From Candidatus Fermentibacterota bacterium (lineage in GTDB: Bacteria > Fermentibacterota > Fermentibacteria > Fermentibacterales > Fermentibacteraceae): 8,317 bases of DNA. The notes beneath the pieces are model-generated. The model searched no databases, had not been told where the DNA came from, and saw only the letters and a list, made by a program, of their open reading frames with translations. Below, one piece after another: positions 1-6,164 of the stretch (positions are counted from its first letter, which is position 1; every line of letters begins with the position of its first letter). The stretch is from the NCBI GenBank assembly GCA_022703195.1, contig JAKLEF010000080.1:1-8317 (forward strand). Reading direction: 5' to 3'. The translations under genes and the position numbers were made by a program.

Positions 1-2
1 TC

Positions 3-500
3 GTTTTCCATCAGGGAGTGCTCGAACACTTCCGAAAGCCTTCGGGCCTGCTGGACGAGAACAGGAGGGTGCTCTCGGCATCGGGCCTCGTCCTGGTAGA
101 TGTTCCCCAGACATTCCACCCCTACACTGCGGTGAAGAAGATCCTGATCGCCGCCGGAGCCTGGTTCGCGGGATGGGAGACCCAGTTCACGAGGCGGTCC
201 CTCGAGACGCTGCTGCGGAGGAGCGGCCTCGCGCCCTGCAGGGCTTACGGCCGGTTCATGAGCCCTTCGCTCTCGTACCGGATCCTGAGGGAGATCCTCT
301 TCAGGGCGGGTGTCAGGCTCCCGCTGGATCCCGTCCTCGTCGGCCCCGTGCACAGGCTGAGGGCCCGCGTCAGGACGGCGGTGGAGGGCACGCGGGCCGG
401 CCCGGCGCTGGGCTACGTCATCGGTGTCTTCGCCGGGAGGGGTCCCCGCCCCGGGGATCGTGCAGCCGCTCCGTCGGAGAGCGGGAGGGACGCCCCGTGA
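3..500 (+). CDS. SAM-dependent methyltransferase, C-terminal part (5' end outside window)
   Basis: The reading frame is open from the left edge, so the N-terminus with the SAM-binding glycine loop is missing; 165 residues remain. The visible part begins with VFHQGVLEHFRKP, which matches the post-motif-I region of class I (Methyltransf_11/25-like) enzymes. Next come a hydrophobic strand (LVLVDVPQTFHPYT) and a segment with WETQFTRRSLETLLRRSGL, resembling the 'W..r.ft..eL..ll..aGf' part of methyltransferases found in polysaccharide and lipid loci. The last ~25 residues are Gly/Pro/Arg-rich and look unstructured. The stop codon overlaps the GTG of the downstream glycosyltransferase (GTGA), so the two are probably co-translated and act on the same glycoconjugate. 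The substrate cannot be told from this fragment. Confidence is good for the fold and low for any specific role. Confidence 0.72.
   Translation, partial: VFHQGVLEHFRKPSGLLDENRRVLSASGLVLVDVPQTFHPYTAVKKILIAAGAWFAGWETQFTRRSLETLLRRSGLAPCRAYGRFMSPSLSYRILREILFRAGVRLPLDPVLVGPVHRLRARVRTAVEGTRAGPALGYVIGVFAGRGPRPGDRAAAPSESGRDAP
483..489 (+). promoter_or_regulatory. Ribosome binding site of the glycosyltransferase gene
   Basis: GGGAGGG lies 7 bases before the GTG at 497, inside the end of the methyltransferase gene. It fixes the glycosyltransferase start at that GTG rather than at the upstream in-frame ATG at 173. Confidence 0.7.
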
Positions 501-1615
501 AGGTGCTGGTGCTCAACTGGCGCGATCCGAGGAACCCGGAGGCGGGAGGGGCCGAGGTGCACCTCCACGAGATAATGCGGCGGGCCGCCTCGGCCGGCCA
601 CGAGATTGTGCAGGTCTCCCAGGCCTGCGACGGGCTGCCCGGGGAGGAGACCATCGACGGAGTCGGGATCATCCGCAGAGGCGGCCGGTTCACGTTCAAC
701 CTGGGCCTCCGGGGATGGTGCAGGAGGCATCTGGACCTGGCCTCCTTCGACCTGGTCGTCGAGGACCTCTGCAAGCTGCCGTTCTTCTCGCCCTCCTGGT
801 CCCCGGCCCCGGTGCTGGTGCTGGTGCCGCACCTCTTCGGGACAACGGCCTACAGGGAGGTGGCATTCCCCCTGGCGCTATACGTCGACGCCCTCGAGAG
901 GCTCATACCGCGGGTGTACCGCGGCTGCCGCTTCGTGGCCATCTCGGAGAGCACGAAACGCGATCTGGAGCGCAGGGGGATTCCCGGCGGGGACATCTCC
1001 GTCAGCCCATGCGGCATAGATCTCGACGAATACGCGCCTTCGCCTTCGGGCGCCCACGATCCGCGAACGATCCTCTACGTAGGCAGGCTGAAGAGGTACA
1101 AGGGTGTGCAGACCCTGATCGAGGCGCTATCCATCCTCAGGGATCGCGGATCGGACGCCGTCCTGCGGGTCGTGGGGACGGGAGACTTCCGGGAGGAGCT
1201 CGAACGCCTCGCTGACCGGCTTGGCCTGCAGGACAGAGTCGTCTTCACGGGCTTCGTCCCCGGGGAGAGCAAGCTGGCCGAGCTCAGGAACGCATGCGTC
1301 GCCGCCCTGCCCTCGGAGAAGGAGGGCTGGGGCCTCACCGTGATCGAGGCCAATGCGTGCGGGACACCGGTGGTCGCCAGCGACAGCGACGGCCTGAGGG
1401 ACTCCGTGCGCAACGGAGAGACGGGCATCCTGGTGCCTCACGGCGACCCTGAAGCCCTTGCCGGCGCCCTGTCGGCCGTGCTGTCCGACCCAGGCCTGAG
1501 GGCGCGCCTGTCGGAGGCCGGGAAGGTCTGGGCCGGGCGCTTCGGGTGGGACGTCACCGCCGGCGAGGTCATCGGCGAGATGATCAGGGCCGCCGGGGCG
1601 GGCGTTCAGCGGTAG
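497..1615 (+). CDS. Family 4 glycosyltransferase (GT-B fold)
   Basis: This 372-residue protein has the usual length for GT4 retaining glycosyltransferases, which move a sugar from a nucleotide-sugar donor to a growing glycan on the cytoplasmic side of the membrane. The N-terminal acceptor domain opens with MKVLVLNWRD and NPEAGGAEVHLHE (13-25), the glycine-rich loop of this family. The donor domain contains YVGRLKRYKGVQTLIEAL (194-211), VVGTGD (225-230) and an E-x7-E motif, E276 to E284, in EKEGWGLTVIEA, followed by ACGTPVVAS. The GTG start at 497 is chosen because GGGAGGG (483-489) lies 7 bases upstream and the family N-terminus begins there. A longer in-frame extension starting at 173 only shadows the methyltransferase gene. 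The GTGA overlap with that gene implies coupled translation. The donor and acceptor sugars are unknown. The 3' end overlaps the convergent phosphoesterase gene by 10 bp. Confidence 0.93.
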   Translation: MKVLVLNWRDPRNPEAGGAEVHLHEIMRRAASAGHEIVQVSQACDGLPGEETIDGVGIIRRGGRFTFNLGLRGWCRRHLDLASFDLVVEDLCKLPFFSPSWSPAPVLVLVPHLFGTTAYREVAFPLALYVDALERLIPRVYRGCRFVAISESTKRDLERRGIPGGDISVSPCGIDLDEYAPSPSGAHDPRTILYVGRLKRYKGVQTLIEALSILRDRGSDAVLRVVGTGDFREELERLADRLGLQDRVVFTGFVPGESKLAELRNACVAALPSEKEGWGLTVIEANACGTPVVASDSDGLRDSVRNGETGILVPHGDPEALAGALSAVLSDPGLRARLSEAGKVWAGRFGWDVTAGEVIGEMIRAAGAGVQR

Positions 1616-2310
1616 AGGCGCATCCACAGGCCGTCGGGGAGCCCCGCGGCCCTTATCGACTCAGCGGCCCTGTCCACGTCGTATTCCACCCTCACATGCC
1701 GGTACGTTCCCGGATCAGTATCCAGAAGCAGGTAGGCCGCCCTCGGATCGGCGTCGCGGGGCTGACCCACGCTGCCCGCGGCCACGACGCAGCATCCCGG
1801 GAGGATCCCCTCTTCGTCGGTCGAGAACGATCCGTCCGGGCGCCACACCCCGGGGACGTGGGTGTGGCCGGTCAGCATGACGATTCCTGGGAAGAGCGCG
1901 CAGCACTTCCGTGCCAGCGACGGATGGAGGATGTAGGTGAACGAGCCCGGGTCGGGCGGGAAGGAATGACAGAGGAGACAGCCTGCCTTATGCGCCGTGA
2001 GAGGGAGTCCGGCGAGGTATCCCAGCGAATCCCGGTCGAGGACCCTCCTGTTCCAGCGGACCGTCACCGCGGCCGCAGGCCCGAAGCTCCCGAGGGGCTC
2101 AACGCCGCCGGCACCCAGGTCGTGGTTGCCCGCGACCACCAGGTCACAGGCCGTCCGGACCGTCCGGATGCAGGGGGACGGGTCTCCGCCGTAGCCGACT
2201 ACGTCCCCGAGGCAGACCGTGCAGTCGGCGCCCGCCCCGTCCGCGTGGGAGAGCACGGCCTCCAGCGCGGGGAGGTTGGAGTGGACGTCCGAGATGACCC
2301 TGAGGAGCAA
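1606..2310 (-). CDS. Calcineurin-like metallophosphoesterase
   Basis: This 234-residue protein carries the full two-metal site of the Metallophos_2 / YfcE-like phosphoesterases: D8-x-H10 in ISDVHSN, G35-D36 in CLGDVVGYG, G61-N-H-D64, H115 in LLCHSFP and G148-H-T-H151, plus GSVGQPRD (179-186), typical of this small cytosolic subfamily. Members hydrolyse phosphomonoesters or diesters, but physiological substrates are mostly unknown. The start is TTG: the reading is TAG-CGC-TTG, where TAG is the nusB stop, so no earlier start exists, and the metal-binding Asp is residue 8, so no later one is possible. It is the last gene of the riboflavin/nusB operon, 3 bases after nusB. The missing phosphatase step of riboflavin synthesis makes it a candidate only by context; known enzymes for that step are HAD-type. 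A general phosphodiesterase role is equally possible. Confidence 0.9.
   Translation of the reverse strand: MLLRVISDVHSNLPALEAVLSHADGAGADCTVCLGDVVGYGGDPSPCIRTVRTACDLVVAGNHDLGAGGVEPLGSFGPAAAVTVRWNRRVLDRDSLGYLAGLPLTAHKAGCLLCHSFPPDPGSFTYILHPSLARKCCALFPGIVMLTGHTHVPGVWRPDGSFSTDEEGILPGCCVVAAGSVGQPRDADPRAAYLLLDTDPGTYRHVRVEYDVDRAAESIRAAGLPDGLWMRLYR
1629..1651 (+). terminator. G+C-rich hairpin after the glycosyltransferase stop, possible terminator
   Basis: Outer arms GGCCG (1629-1633) and CGGCC (1647-1651) enclose CGGG (1635-1638) and CCCG (1643-1646), with one bulged T at 1634 and a GAGC loop. The stem starts 13 bases after the plus-strand stop codon. The following bases are CTTATCG, so there is no run of T and the intrinsic-terminator signature is incomplete. 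The same bases encode the C-terminus of the minus-strand phosphoesterase, so the symmetry could be a by-product of G+C-rich codons. Confidence 0.28.
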
Positions 2311-2313
2311 GCG

Positions 2314-2721
2314 CTAGCTCCCGCCCCCGGATCTGCAGGCCTTGTCGAGCACCCCGTTGATGAAGGCCGCGGCCTCGTCGTCGAGGAATTCGCGCGACAG
2401 CTCGATGGCCTCGTCGATCGCCACGGGAACCGGGGTTCCGGCGTATCTCACCTCGGCCAGACCCTGCTCGAGTATCAGCCTGGCCAGCAGGTGGAGCCGC
2501 GAGAGGCTCCAGTTCCTGAGAGCCCCCTCGAGCACGGCGTCCAGACCTGCCCTGTCCCTGTCGATCCCCGCCGCGAGTTCTCTGATCCAGAGCCTCTCGG
2601 GCGGATCGAACCTCATCGAGAGGCCCAGCCTGTCCAGGTTCTCGGCGAGGCCGTCGCCGTTCATGTCGGAGGCGTACCTCGCCTGCAGAAGGAACTTGCG
2701 CGCCCTGTTGCGCACACCCAA
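2314..2721 (-). CDS. nusB: Transcription antitermination factor NusB
   Basis: At 135 residues this is the usual size for NusB, an all-helical protein that pairs with ribosomal protein S10 (NusE), binds boxA RNA and keeps RNA polymerase processive on rRNA operons. The N-terminal helix carries the family pattern of basic residues followed by LLQARYASD (RNRARKFLLQARYASD, 4-19). The C-terminal half has LLARLILEQGLAEV, then PVAIDEAIELSREF and FINGVLDKACR, matching 'iDEaveLak.f....sp.FvNgvLdki'. The TTG at 2721 is taken as the start. GTG at codon 3 is a possible alternative, but it would place the Shine-Dalgarno site 13 bases away. The first ATG (codon 20) would remove helix 1. The gene begins one base after the ribH stop; ribH-nusB adjacency is widespread in bacteria. 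Of its 16 arginines, 9 use AGG and 3 use AGA. Confidence 0.93.
   Translation of the reverse strand: MGVRNRARKFLLQARYASDMNGDGLAENLDRLGLSMRFDPPERLWIRELAAGIDRDRAGLDAVLEGALRNWSLSRLHLLARLILEQGLAEVRYAGTPVPVAIDEAIELSREFLDDEAAAFINGVLDKACRSGGGS
2318..2322 (-). promoter_or_regulatory. Ribosome binding site of the phosphoesterase gene (TTG start)
   Basis: GGGAG on the minus strand, inside the last codons of nusB, lies 7 bases before the TTG at 2308-2310. It supports initiation at this non-ATG codon. Confidence 0.65.
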
Positions 2722-2722
2722 G

Positions 2723-3232
2723 CTACTTCTCCCCCTCCGGGGCTTCCTCTTCCTCGCAGGCTTCGCCGTCGAGGTAGCGGTAGAGCCCGGCCATCTCGAG
2801 GGCGGTCATGGCGGCGTCGAAACCGCGGTTCCCCGACTTCGCCCCGGCCCTGTCCACAGCCTGCTCGACCGAGTCCGCCGTGATGATCCCGTAGATGACG
2901 GGGATGTCCGATTCGGCGGCCAGGGCGGCTATGCCCTTGGCGCTCTCGGCGGCAACGTACTCGAAGTGGGGTGTGTCGCCGCGGATCACGGCGCCCAGGC
3001 AGACGACCGCGTCGAATCCGCCGGCCAGAACCACGCGCGAGGCCACGGCTGGAATCTCCCAGGCTCCGGGGGTCTTGAAGATGTCGATGTCGTCCGGATT
3101 GACCCCGTGGCGCTCCAGGCAGTCCAGGGCGCCCTCCACGAGCCTCTCGGTGATGAAGCCGTTGAACCTGCTCACTACGAGGGCCACCCTGAGCCCCCCG
3201 CCCTCGAGGCTGCCCTCATGTATCCAGGCCAT
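2723..3232 (-). CDS. ribH: 6,7-dimethyl-8-ribityllumazine synthase
   Basis: RibH condenses 5-amino-6-ribitylamino-uracil with 3,4-dihydroxy-2-butanone 4-phosphate to lumazine, the penultimate step of riboflavin synthesis, usually in pentameric or 60-mer icosahedral assemblies. Family motifs are clear: SRFNGFITERL (21-31), the substrate loop PGAWEIP (55-61), AVIRGDTPHFEYV (81-93) with catalytic H89, GIITADSVEQA (115-125) and RAGAKSGNRGFDAA (128-141). The body is normal, but the protein ends in an acidic tail (about 154-169, with EACEEEEAPEGEK), making it 169 residues against about 150-160 in most homologues. The start is ATG with AAGGAG (3239-3244) 6 bases upstream. It overlaps the end of ribBA by 17 bp, implying coupled translation. 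Confidence 0.96.
   Translation of the reverse strand: MAWIHEGSLEGGGLRVALVVSRFNGFITERLVEGALDCLERHGVNPDDIDIFKTPGAWEIPAVASRVVLAGGFDAVVCLGAVIRGDTPHFEYVAAESAKGIAALAAESDIPVIYGIITADSVEQAVDRAGAKSGNRGFDAAMTALEMAGLYRYLDGEACEEEEAPEGEK
2729..2738 (-). promoter_or_regulatory. Ribosome binding site of nusB (TTG start)
   Basis: The minus strand reads GGAGGGGGAG, ending 7 bases before the TTG at 2719-2721. The site lies within the last codons of ribH and favours the TTG over the GTG two codons later. Confidence 0.65.
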
Positions 3233-4439
3233 TCCCCACTCCTTCCAGCATGTGACCGAGCTTCTCCTTCTTCGTTCTCAGATACTTCTCGTTCTCGCTG
3301 ACGGGTTCGACCTCGAGCCTCACCCGCTCCACGACCTCCAGGCCGTAGCCGCTCAGGCCGATGATCTTGCGAGGATTGTTCGTCAGGAGCCTGATGGTCG
3401 AGAGCCCCAGATCGGCCAGGATCTGCGCCCCGATCCCGTAGTCCCTCAGGTCGGCCTCGAAGCCGAGCCTCTCGTTCGCCTCGACGGTGTCGAGCCCGTG
3501 ATCCTGGAGGTTGTACGCGTGGATCTTGTTCACGATGCCTATCCCCCTGCCCTCCTGGGACATGTAGAGGAGCACGCCGGCGCCCTCCTCCTCGATCCTG
3601 CGCATCGCGAGGTGGAGCTGGGAGCCGCAGTCGCACCTCCTCGAACCGAATACGTCCCCCGTGAGGCACTGGGAGTGCACCCTCACCAGCACGCCGCCTC
3701 GCCCGGCGACATCCCCCTTCACCAGGGCCACGTGGAGCTCCCTGTCCACGAGGCTCTCGTAGATGGACAGCCTGAACGAGCCCCACTCGGTCGGGAGATC
3801 TGACTCGGCCACCCTCCGGACGAGCTTCTCGGTCCTCCTCCTGTACTTCACCAGCTCCTCGACTGTGGTGAGGAGCAGGCCATGCCTCCGTGCGAACTCC
3901 CTCAACTGGGGGAGCCTCGCCATGGTTCCGTCGTCGTTCATCACCTCGCAAAGCACGCCCGCGGGTCTGAGGCCGGAGAGCCTCGCGAGGTCTACAGCGG
4001 CCTCGGTGTGCCCGGTGCGCCTGAGGACGCCGCCCTCGCGGGCGCAGAGCGGGAAGATGTGGCCCGGCCGGGCGAGGTCCTCCGGCCTGGAGCCGTCACC
4101 GATGGCCACCTCGATGGTCTTCGCCCTGTCGGCGGCGGAGATGCCGGTGCTCACGCCCCGGGCCGCGTCTATGCTCACCATGAACGCCGTGCTGTGGAGG
4201 GCGGTGTTGCGCGTCACCATCTCCCCTATCTCGAGCCTGTCGAGGCTCTCGCGGGTCATGGCGAGACAGATCAGCCCCCTGGCCTCCCTGGCCATGAAGT
4301 TGATCGCGTGCGCCGAGCACTTCTCCGCAGCCACGACTATGTCTCCCTCGTTCTCGCGGTTCTCGTCGTCCACGACGATTATCATCTCGCCGCGGCCTAT
4401 CGCTTCGAGAGCCTCCTCAGCCCTGGCTGTGCCGTTCAA
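3216..4439 (-). CDS. ribBA: Bifunctional DHBP synthase / GTP cyclohydrolase II (RibBA)
   Basis: At 407 residues this is the standard fused enzyme supplying both riboflavin precursors. The N-terminal RibB half (about 1-200) makes 3,4-dihydroxy-2-butanone 4-phosphate from ribulose 5-phosphate; it shows VDDENRENEGD (23-33), the phosphate- and metal-binding motif, RPGHIFPL (124-131) and HTEAAVDLARL (144-154). The C-terminal RibA half (about 205-400) opens the imidazole ring of GTP; it shows VRVHSQCLTGD (252-262), zinc ligands C258, C269 and C271 (RRCDCGSQ), EGRGIG (296-301), DTVEANERLGF (317-327) and RLLTNNPRKI (350-359). Active-site residues of both halves look intact. The start must be TTG: an in-frame TGA lies four codons upstream (4449-4451) and the next ATG is codon 19, too close to the RibB motif. 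It overlaps the end of ribE by 23 bp. Confidence 0.97.
   Translation of the reverse strand: MNGTARAEEALEAIGRGEMIIVVDDENRENEGDIVVAAEKCSAHAINFMAREARGLICLAMTRESLDRLEIGEMVTRNTALHSTAFMVSIDAARGVSTGISAADRAKTIEVAIGDGSRPEDLARPGHIFPLCAREGGVLRRTGHTEAAVDLARLSGLRPAGVLCEVMNDDGTMARLPQLREFARRHGLLLTTVEELVKYRRRTEKLVRRVAESDLPTEWGSFRLSIYESLVDRELHVALVKGDVAGRGGVLVRVHSQCLTGDVFGSRRCDCGSQLHLAMRRIEEEGAGVLLYMSQEGRGIGIVNKIHAYNLQDHGLDTVEANERLGFEADLRDYGIGAQILADLGLSTIRLLTNNPRKIIGLSGYGLEVVERVRLEVEPVSENEKYLRTKKEKLGHMLEGVGNGLDT
3239..3244 (-). promoter_or_regulatory. Ribosome binding site of ribH
   Basis: AAGGAG on the minus strand lies 6 bases before the ATG at 3230-3232, inside the 3' end of ribBA. It is the only ATG start among the six genes from ribD to the phosphoesterase, apart from the ATG alternative for ribD. 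Confidence 0.65.
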
Positions 4440-5076
4440 GGTACTCCCTCAGGAGCGAATCGCGCTCCGCTGTTCCGGACGCACCGCGCCGCCCCCCGGA
4501 TCCCTGCCGGGATCCCGCGAGGCCGGCCTGGACATACTTGCCGATGATGTCGAATTCGAGGTTCACACGGGTGCCCCCGCGCCAGGCGGAGGCGCCGGTC
4601 GATGCGACGGTGAGCGGGATCAGCGCCACTCCGAACCGTCCGGCCTCCGAGGAGGCCACGGTCAGGCTTATGCCGTCCACGGCCACGGATCCCTTCTCGA
4701 CGATCAGCCCATCGAACGCGCCGGGGAAGGAAACGGTCGCCTCCATGCCCGCGCCTGACCGCCTCACGGCCTCCACGACGCCCGTGCAGTCGACGTGCCC
4801 GGTGACGAAATGGCCGTGCAGCCTTCCGGAGAGGGGCAGCGGAAGCTCCAGGTTGACCAGGTCCCCCGGGCGGTAGGAGGCCGCCTTCGTCCGCGACAGG
4901 GTCTCCTCCGAGAGGTCGAACATGCAGTCCCCGCCCGCGGAATCCCTGACCGTCAGGCAGGATCCGTCGACACAGACGCTCCAGCCCCGCTCCACCTCGA
5001 ACCCGGGCGCGCGCAGGCGCAGCACTGCTCCTGCCTCGGCCACGGAAGCGGTCCTATCTATCAGACCCGTGAACAA
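4417..5076 (-). CDS. ribE: Riboflavin synthase, alpha chain
   Basis: RibE catalyses the dismutation of two lumazine molecules to riboflavin and the RibD product. The 219 residues show the two tandem lumazine-binding barrels. The first begins with the invariant MFTGLI and has VDGSCLTV (36-43). The second begins around GRLHGHFVTGHVDCTG (84-99), the family signature, and repeats VDGISLTV (133-140) and VNLEFDIIGKY (171-181). A Gly/Ser/Arg-rich stretch (about 188-201) separates the second barrel from a short C-terminal helix that in known structures joins the trimer. The start is TTG: MFTGLI fixes the N-terminus and an in-frame TGA (5089-5091) lies five codons upstream. It overlaps the end of ribD by 23 bp. 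Confidence 0.96.
   Translation of the reverse strand: MFTGLIDRTASVAEAGAVLRLRAPGFEVERGWSVCVDGSCLTVRDSAGGDCMFDLSEETLSRTKAASYRPGDLVNLELPLPLSGRLHGHFVTGHVDCTGVVEAVRRSGAGMEATVSFPGAFDGLIVEKGSVAVDGISLTVASSEAGRFGVALIPLTVASTGASAWRGGTRVNLEFDIIGKYVQAGLAGSRQGSGGRRGASGTAERDSLLREYLERHSQG
4444..4450 (-). promoter_or_regulatory. Ribosome binding site of ribBA (TTG start)
   Basis: GAGGGAG on the minus strand lies 4 bases before the TTG at 4437-4439, or 7 bases if the GAGG core is counted. It sits inside ribE and overlaps the in-frame TGA (4449-4451) that rules out any earlier start. Confidence 0.65.
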
Positions 5077-6163
5077 TGCGGCCCTCCGTCAGCACGTCGC
5101 AGCCCAGCAGCTCGATGTGCGGATCCTCCACCCGGAATGCCTCCGTGATCGATCCGGCCCCTACGTCCCCCAGCGCCGGCACCCCGGTGGCTCCGAGCAG
5201 TACCGGAGCAGTGAGGAAGCTCAGCCTGTCCGCCAGGCCGGCGGAAACCAGGGAGGCCGCCAGCGCCGCCCCGCCTTCGCACAGGATCTCACCGATCCCG
5301 AGTGCCGCGCAGCCTTCCAGCAGCGCCGCCAGGTCGAGGCCCCCCGGACCCTCCGGCAGGAGGAGCAGCTCGGCTCCGCCCGGGATCCGGCCCGGCACCG
5401 CGCCCTCCCGGACAGCCAGGATCGTCCTGGCTCTCCCGTCGAAGACCTTCGCATCCGCCGGGAGGGGTCTCCTCCCGGACACAACGATCCTCCTGAAGCC
5501 CGGACCCGGAGGCGAGGGCGGCAGGAGGGAGGGGTTGTCGGCCAGGACCGTTCCGGCCCCCACCATCACTGCATCGGCCTCTGCCCTCATCGCGCCCGCC
5601 CTCTCCCGGGCGGGTCCGGACGTGATCCATCTGCTCGACCCGTCACGGGCAGCGATCCTGCCGTCGAGGGAGGCGGCGAGCTTGAGCCTCAGGAAGCTCC
5701 TGCCGGTTCTCTTGTAGTGCAGGTACGCCCTGTTCAGCTCGGCCGCCTCCGCGGCCGAGGCGCCCACGAGCACCTCGATCCCCACGGCCCTGAGGGCCTC
5801 GAATCCCCGGCCGTCGACCCTCGCATCGGGATCGGACATGGCGGCGACCACCCTGGCTATGCCCGCCGAGATGATCCTCTCGACGCAGGGCCCCGTGCGG
5901 CCGTGGTGGCAGCAGGGCTCGAGGGTGACCACGAGGGTCGCGCCGCGGGCGAGTTCGCCGGCTTCGTCGAGAGCCACAGCCTCGGCATGGGGGCCTCCGC
6001 AGCAGCCGTGCCATCCCCTCCCGACCGCCTTCCCGTCCCTGACGACGACAGCTCCGACCATCGGGTTGGGGAAGGTCGCGCCCCTTCCGTTCCGGGCCAG
6101 CCCCAGCGCCTCGGCCATGGCCTTCTCCAGCAAAGGGCCGGGCCGGGGGCAGTCCGGGTGCAA
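5054..6163 (-). CDS. ribD: Bifunctional diaminohydroxyphosphoribosylaminopyrimidine deaminase / 5-amino-6-(5-phosphoribosylamino)uracil reductase
   Basis: RibD carries out the second and third steps of riboflavin synthesis on the pyrimidine made by GTP cyclohydrolase II. The 369 residues match the family length. The N-terminal zinc deaminase domain (about 15-145) has PNPMVGAVVV (32-41), H59-A-E61 with the catalytic Glu, and LEPCCHHGRTGPC with zinc ligands C84 and C93. Most homologues read GRTPPC here, so the Gly is a small deviation. The C-terminal NADPH-dependent reductase domain (about 155-369) has LKLAASLDGRIA (161-172), MVGAGTVLADNP (200-211) and CEGG (295-298). The TTG at 6163 has CCGGAG (6171-6176) upstream. 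An ATG at codon 16 (6118), with its own GGAG six bases upstream and directly before the conserved helix, is a real alternative. The gene begins one base after the lipoprotein stop. Confidence 0.96.
   Translation of the reverse strand: MHPDCPRPGPLLEKAMAEALGLARNGRGATFPNPMVGAVVVRDGKAVGRGWHGCCGGPHAEAVALDEAGELARGATLVVTLEPCCHHGRTGPCVERIISAGIARVVAAMSDPDARVDGRGFEALRAVGIEVLVGASAAEAAELNRAYLHYKRTGRSFLRLKLAASLDGRIAARDGSSRWITSGPARERAGAMRAEADAVMVGAGTVLADNPSLLPPSPPGPGFRRIVVSGRRPLPADAKVFDGRARTILAVREGAVPGRIPGGAELLLLPEGPGGLDLAALLEGCAALGIGEILCEGGAALAASLVSAGLADRLSFLTAPVLLGATGVPALGDVGAGSITEAFRVEDPHIELLGCDVLTEGRIVHGSDR
5082..5087 (-). promoter_or_regulatory. Ribosome binding site of ribE (TTG start)
   Basis: GGAGGG on the minus strand lies 5 bases before the TTG at 5074-5076, inside the end of ribD. 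The strong site compensates for the weak start codon. Confidence 0.7.
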
Positions 6164-6164
6164 C

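Noticed and set aside
173..496. An N-terminal extension of the glycosyltransferase starting at 173.
   Set aside because: It overlaps the methyltransferase in another frame. The GT4 N-terminus starts at the GTG at 497 behind a clear ribosome site.
1546..2883. A 445-codon plus-strand open frame covering the phosphoesterase, nusB and the end of ribH.
   Set aside because: Its composition is that of a GC-rich shadow frame, and the opposite strand has three genes with full family motifs.
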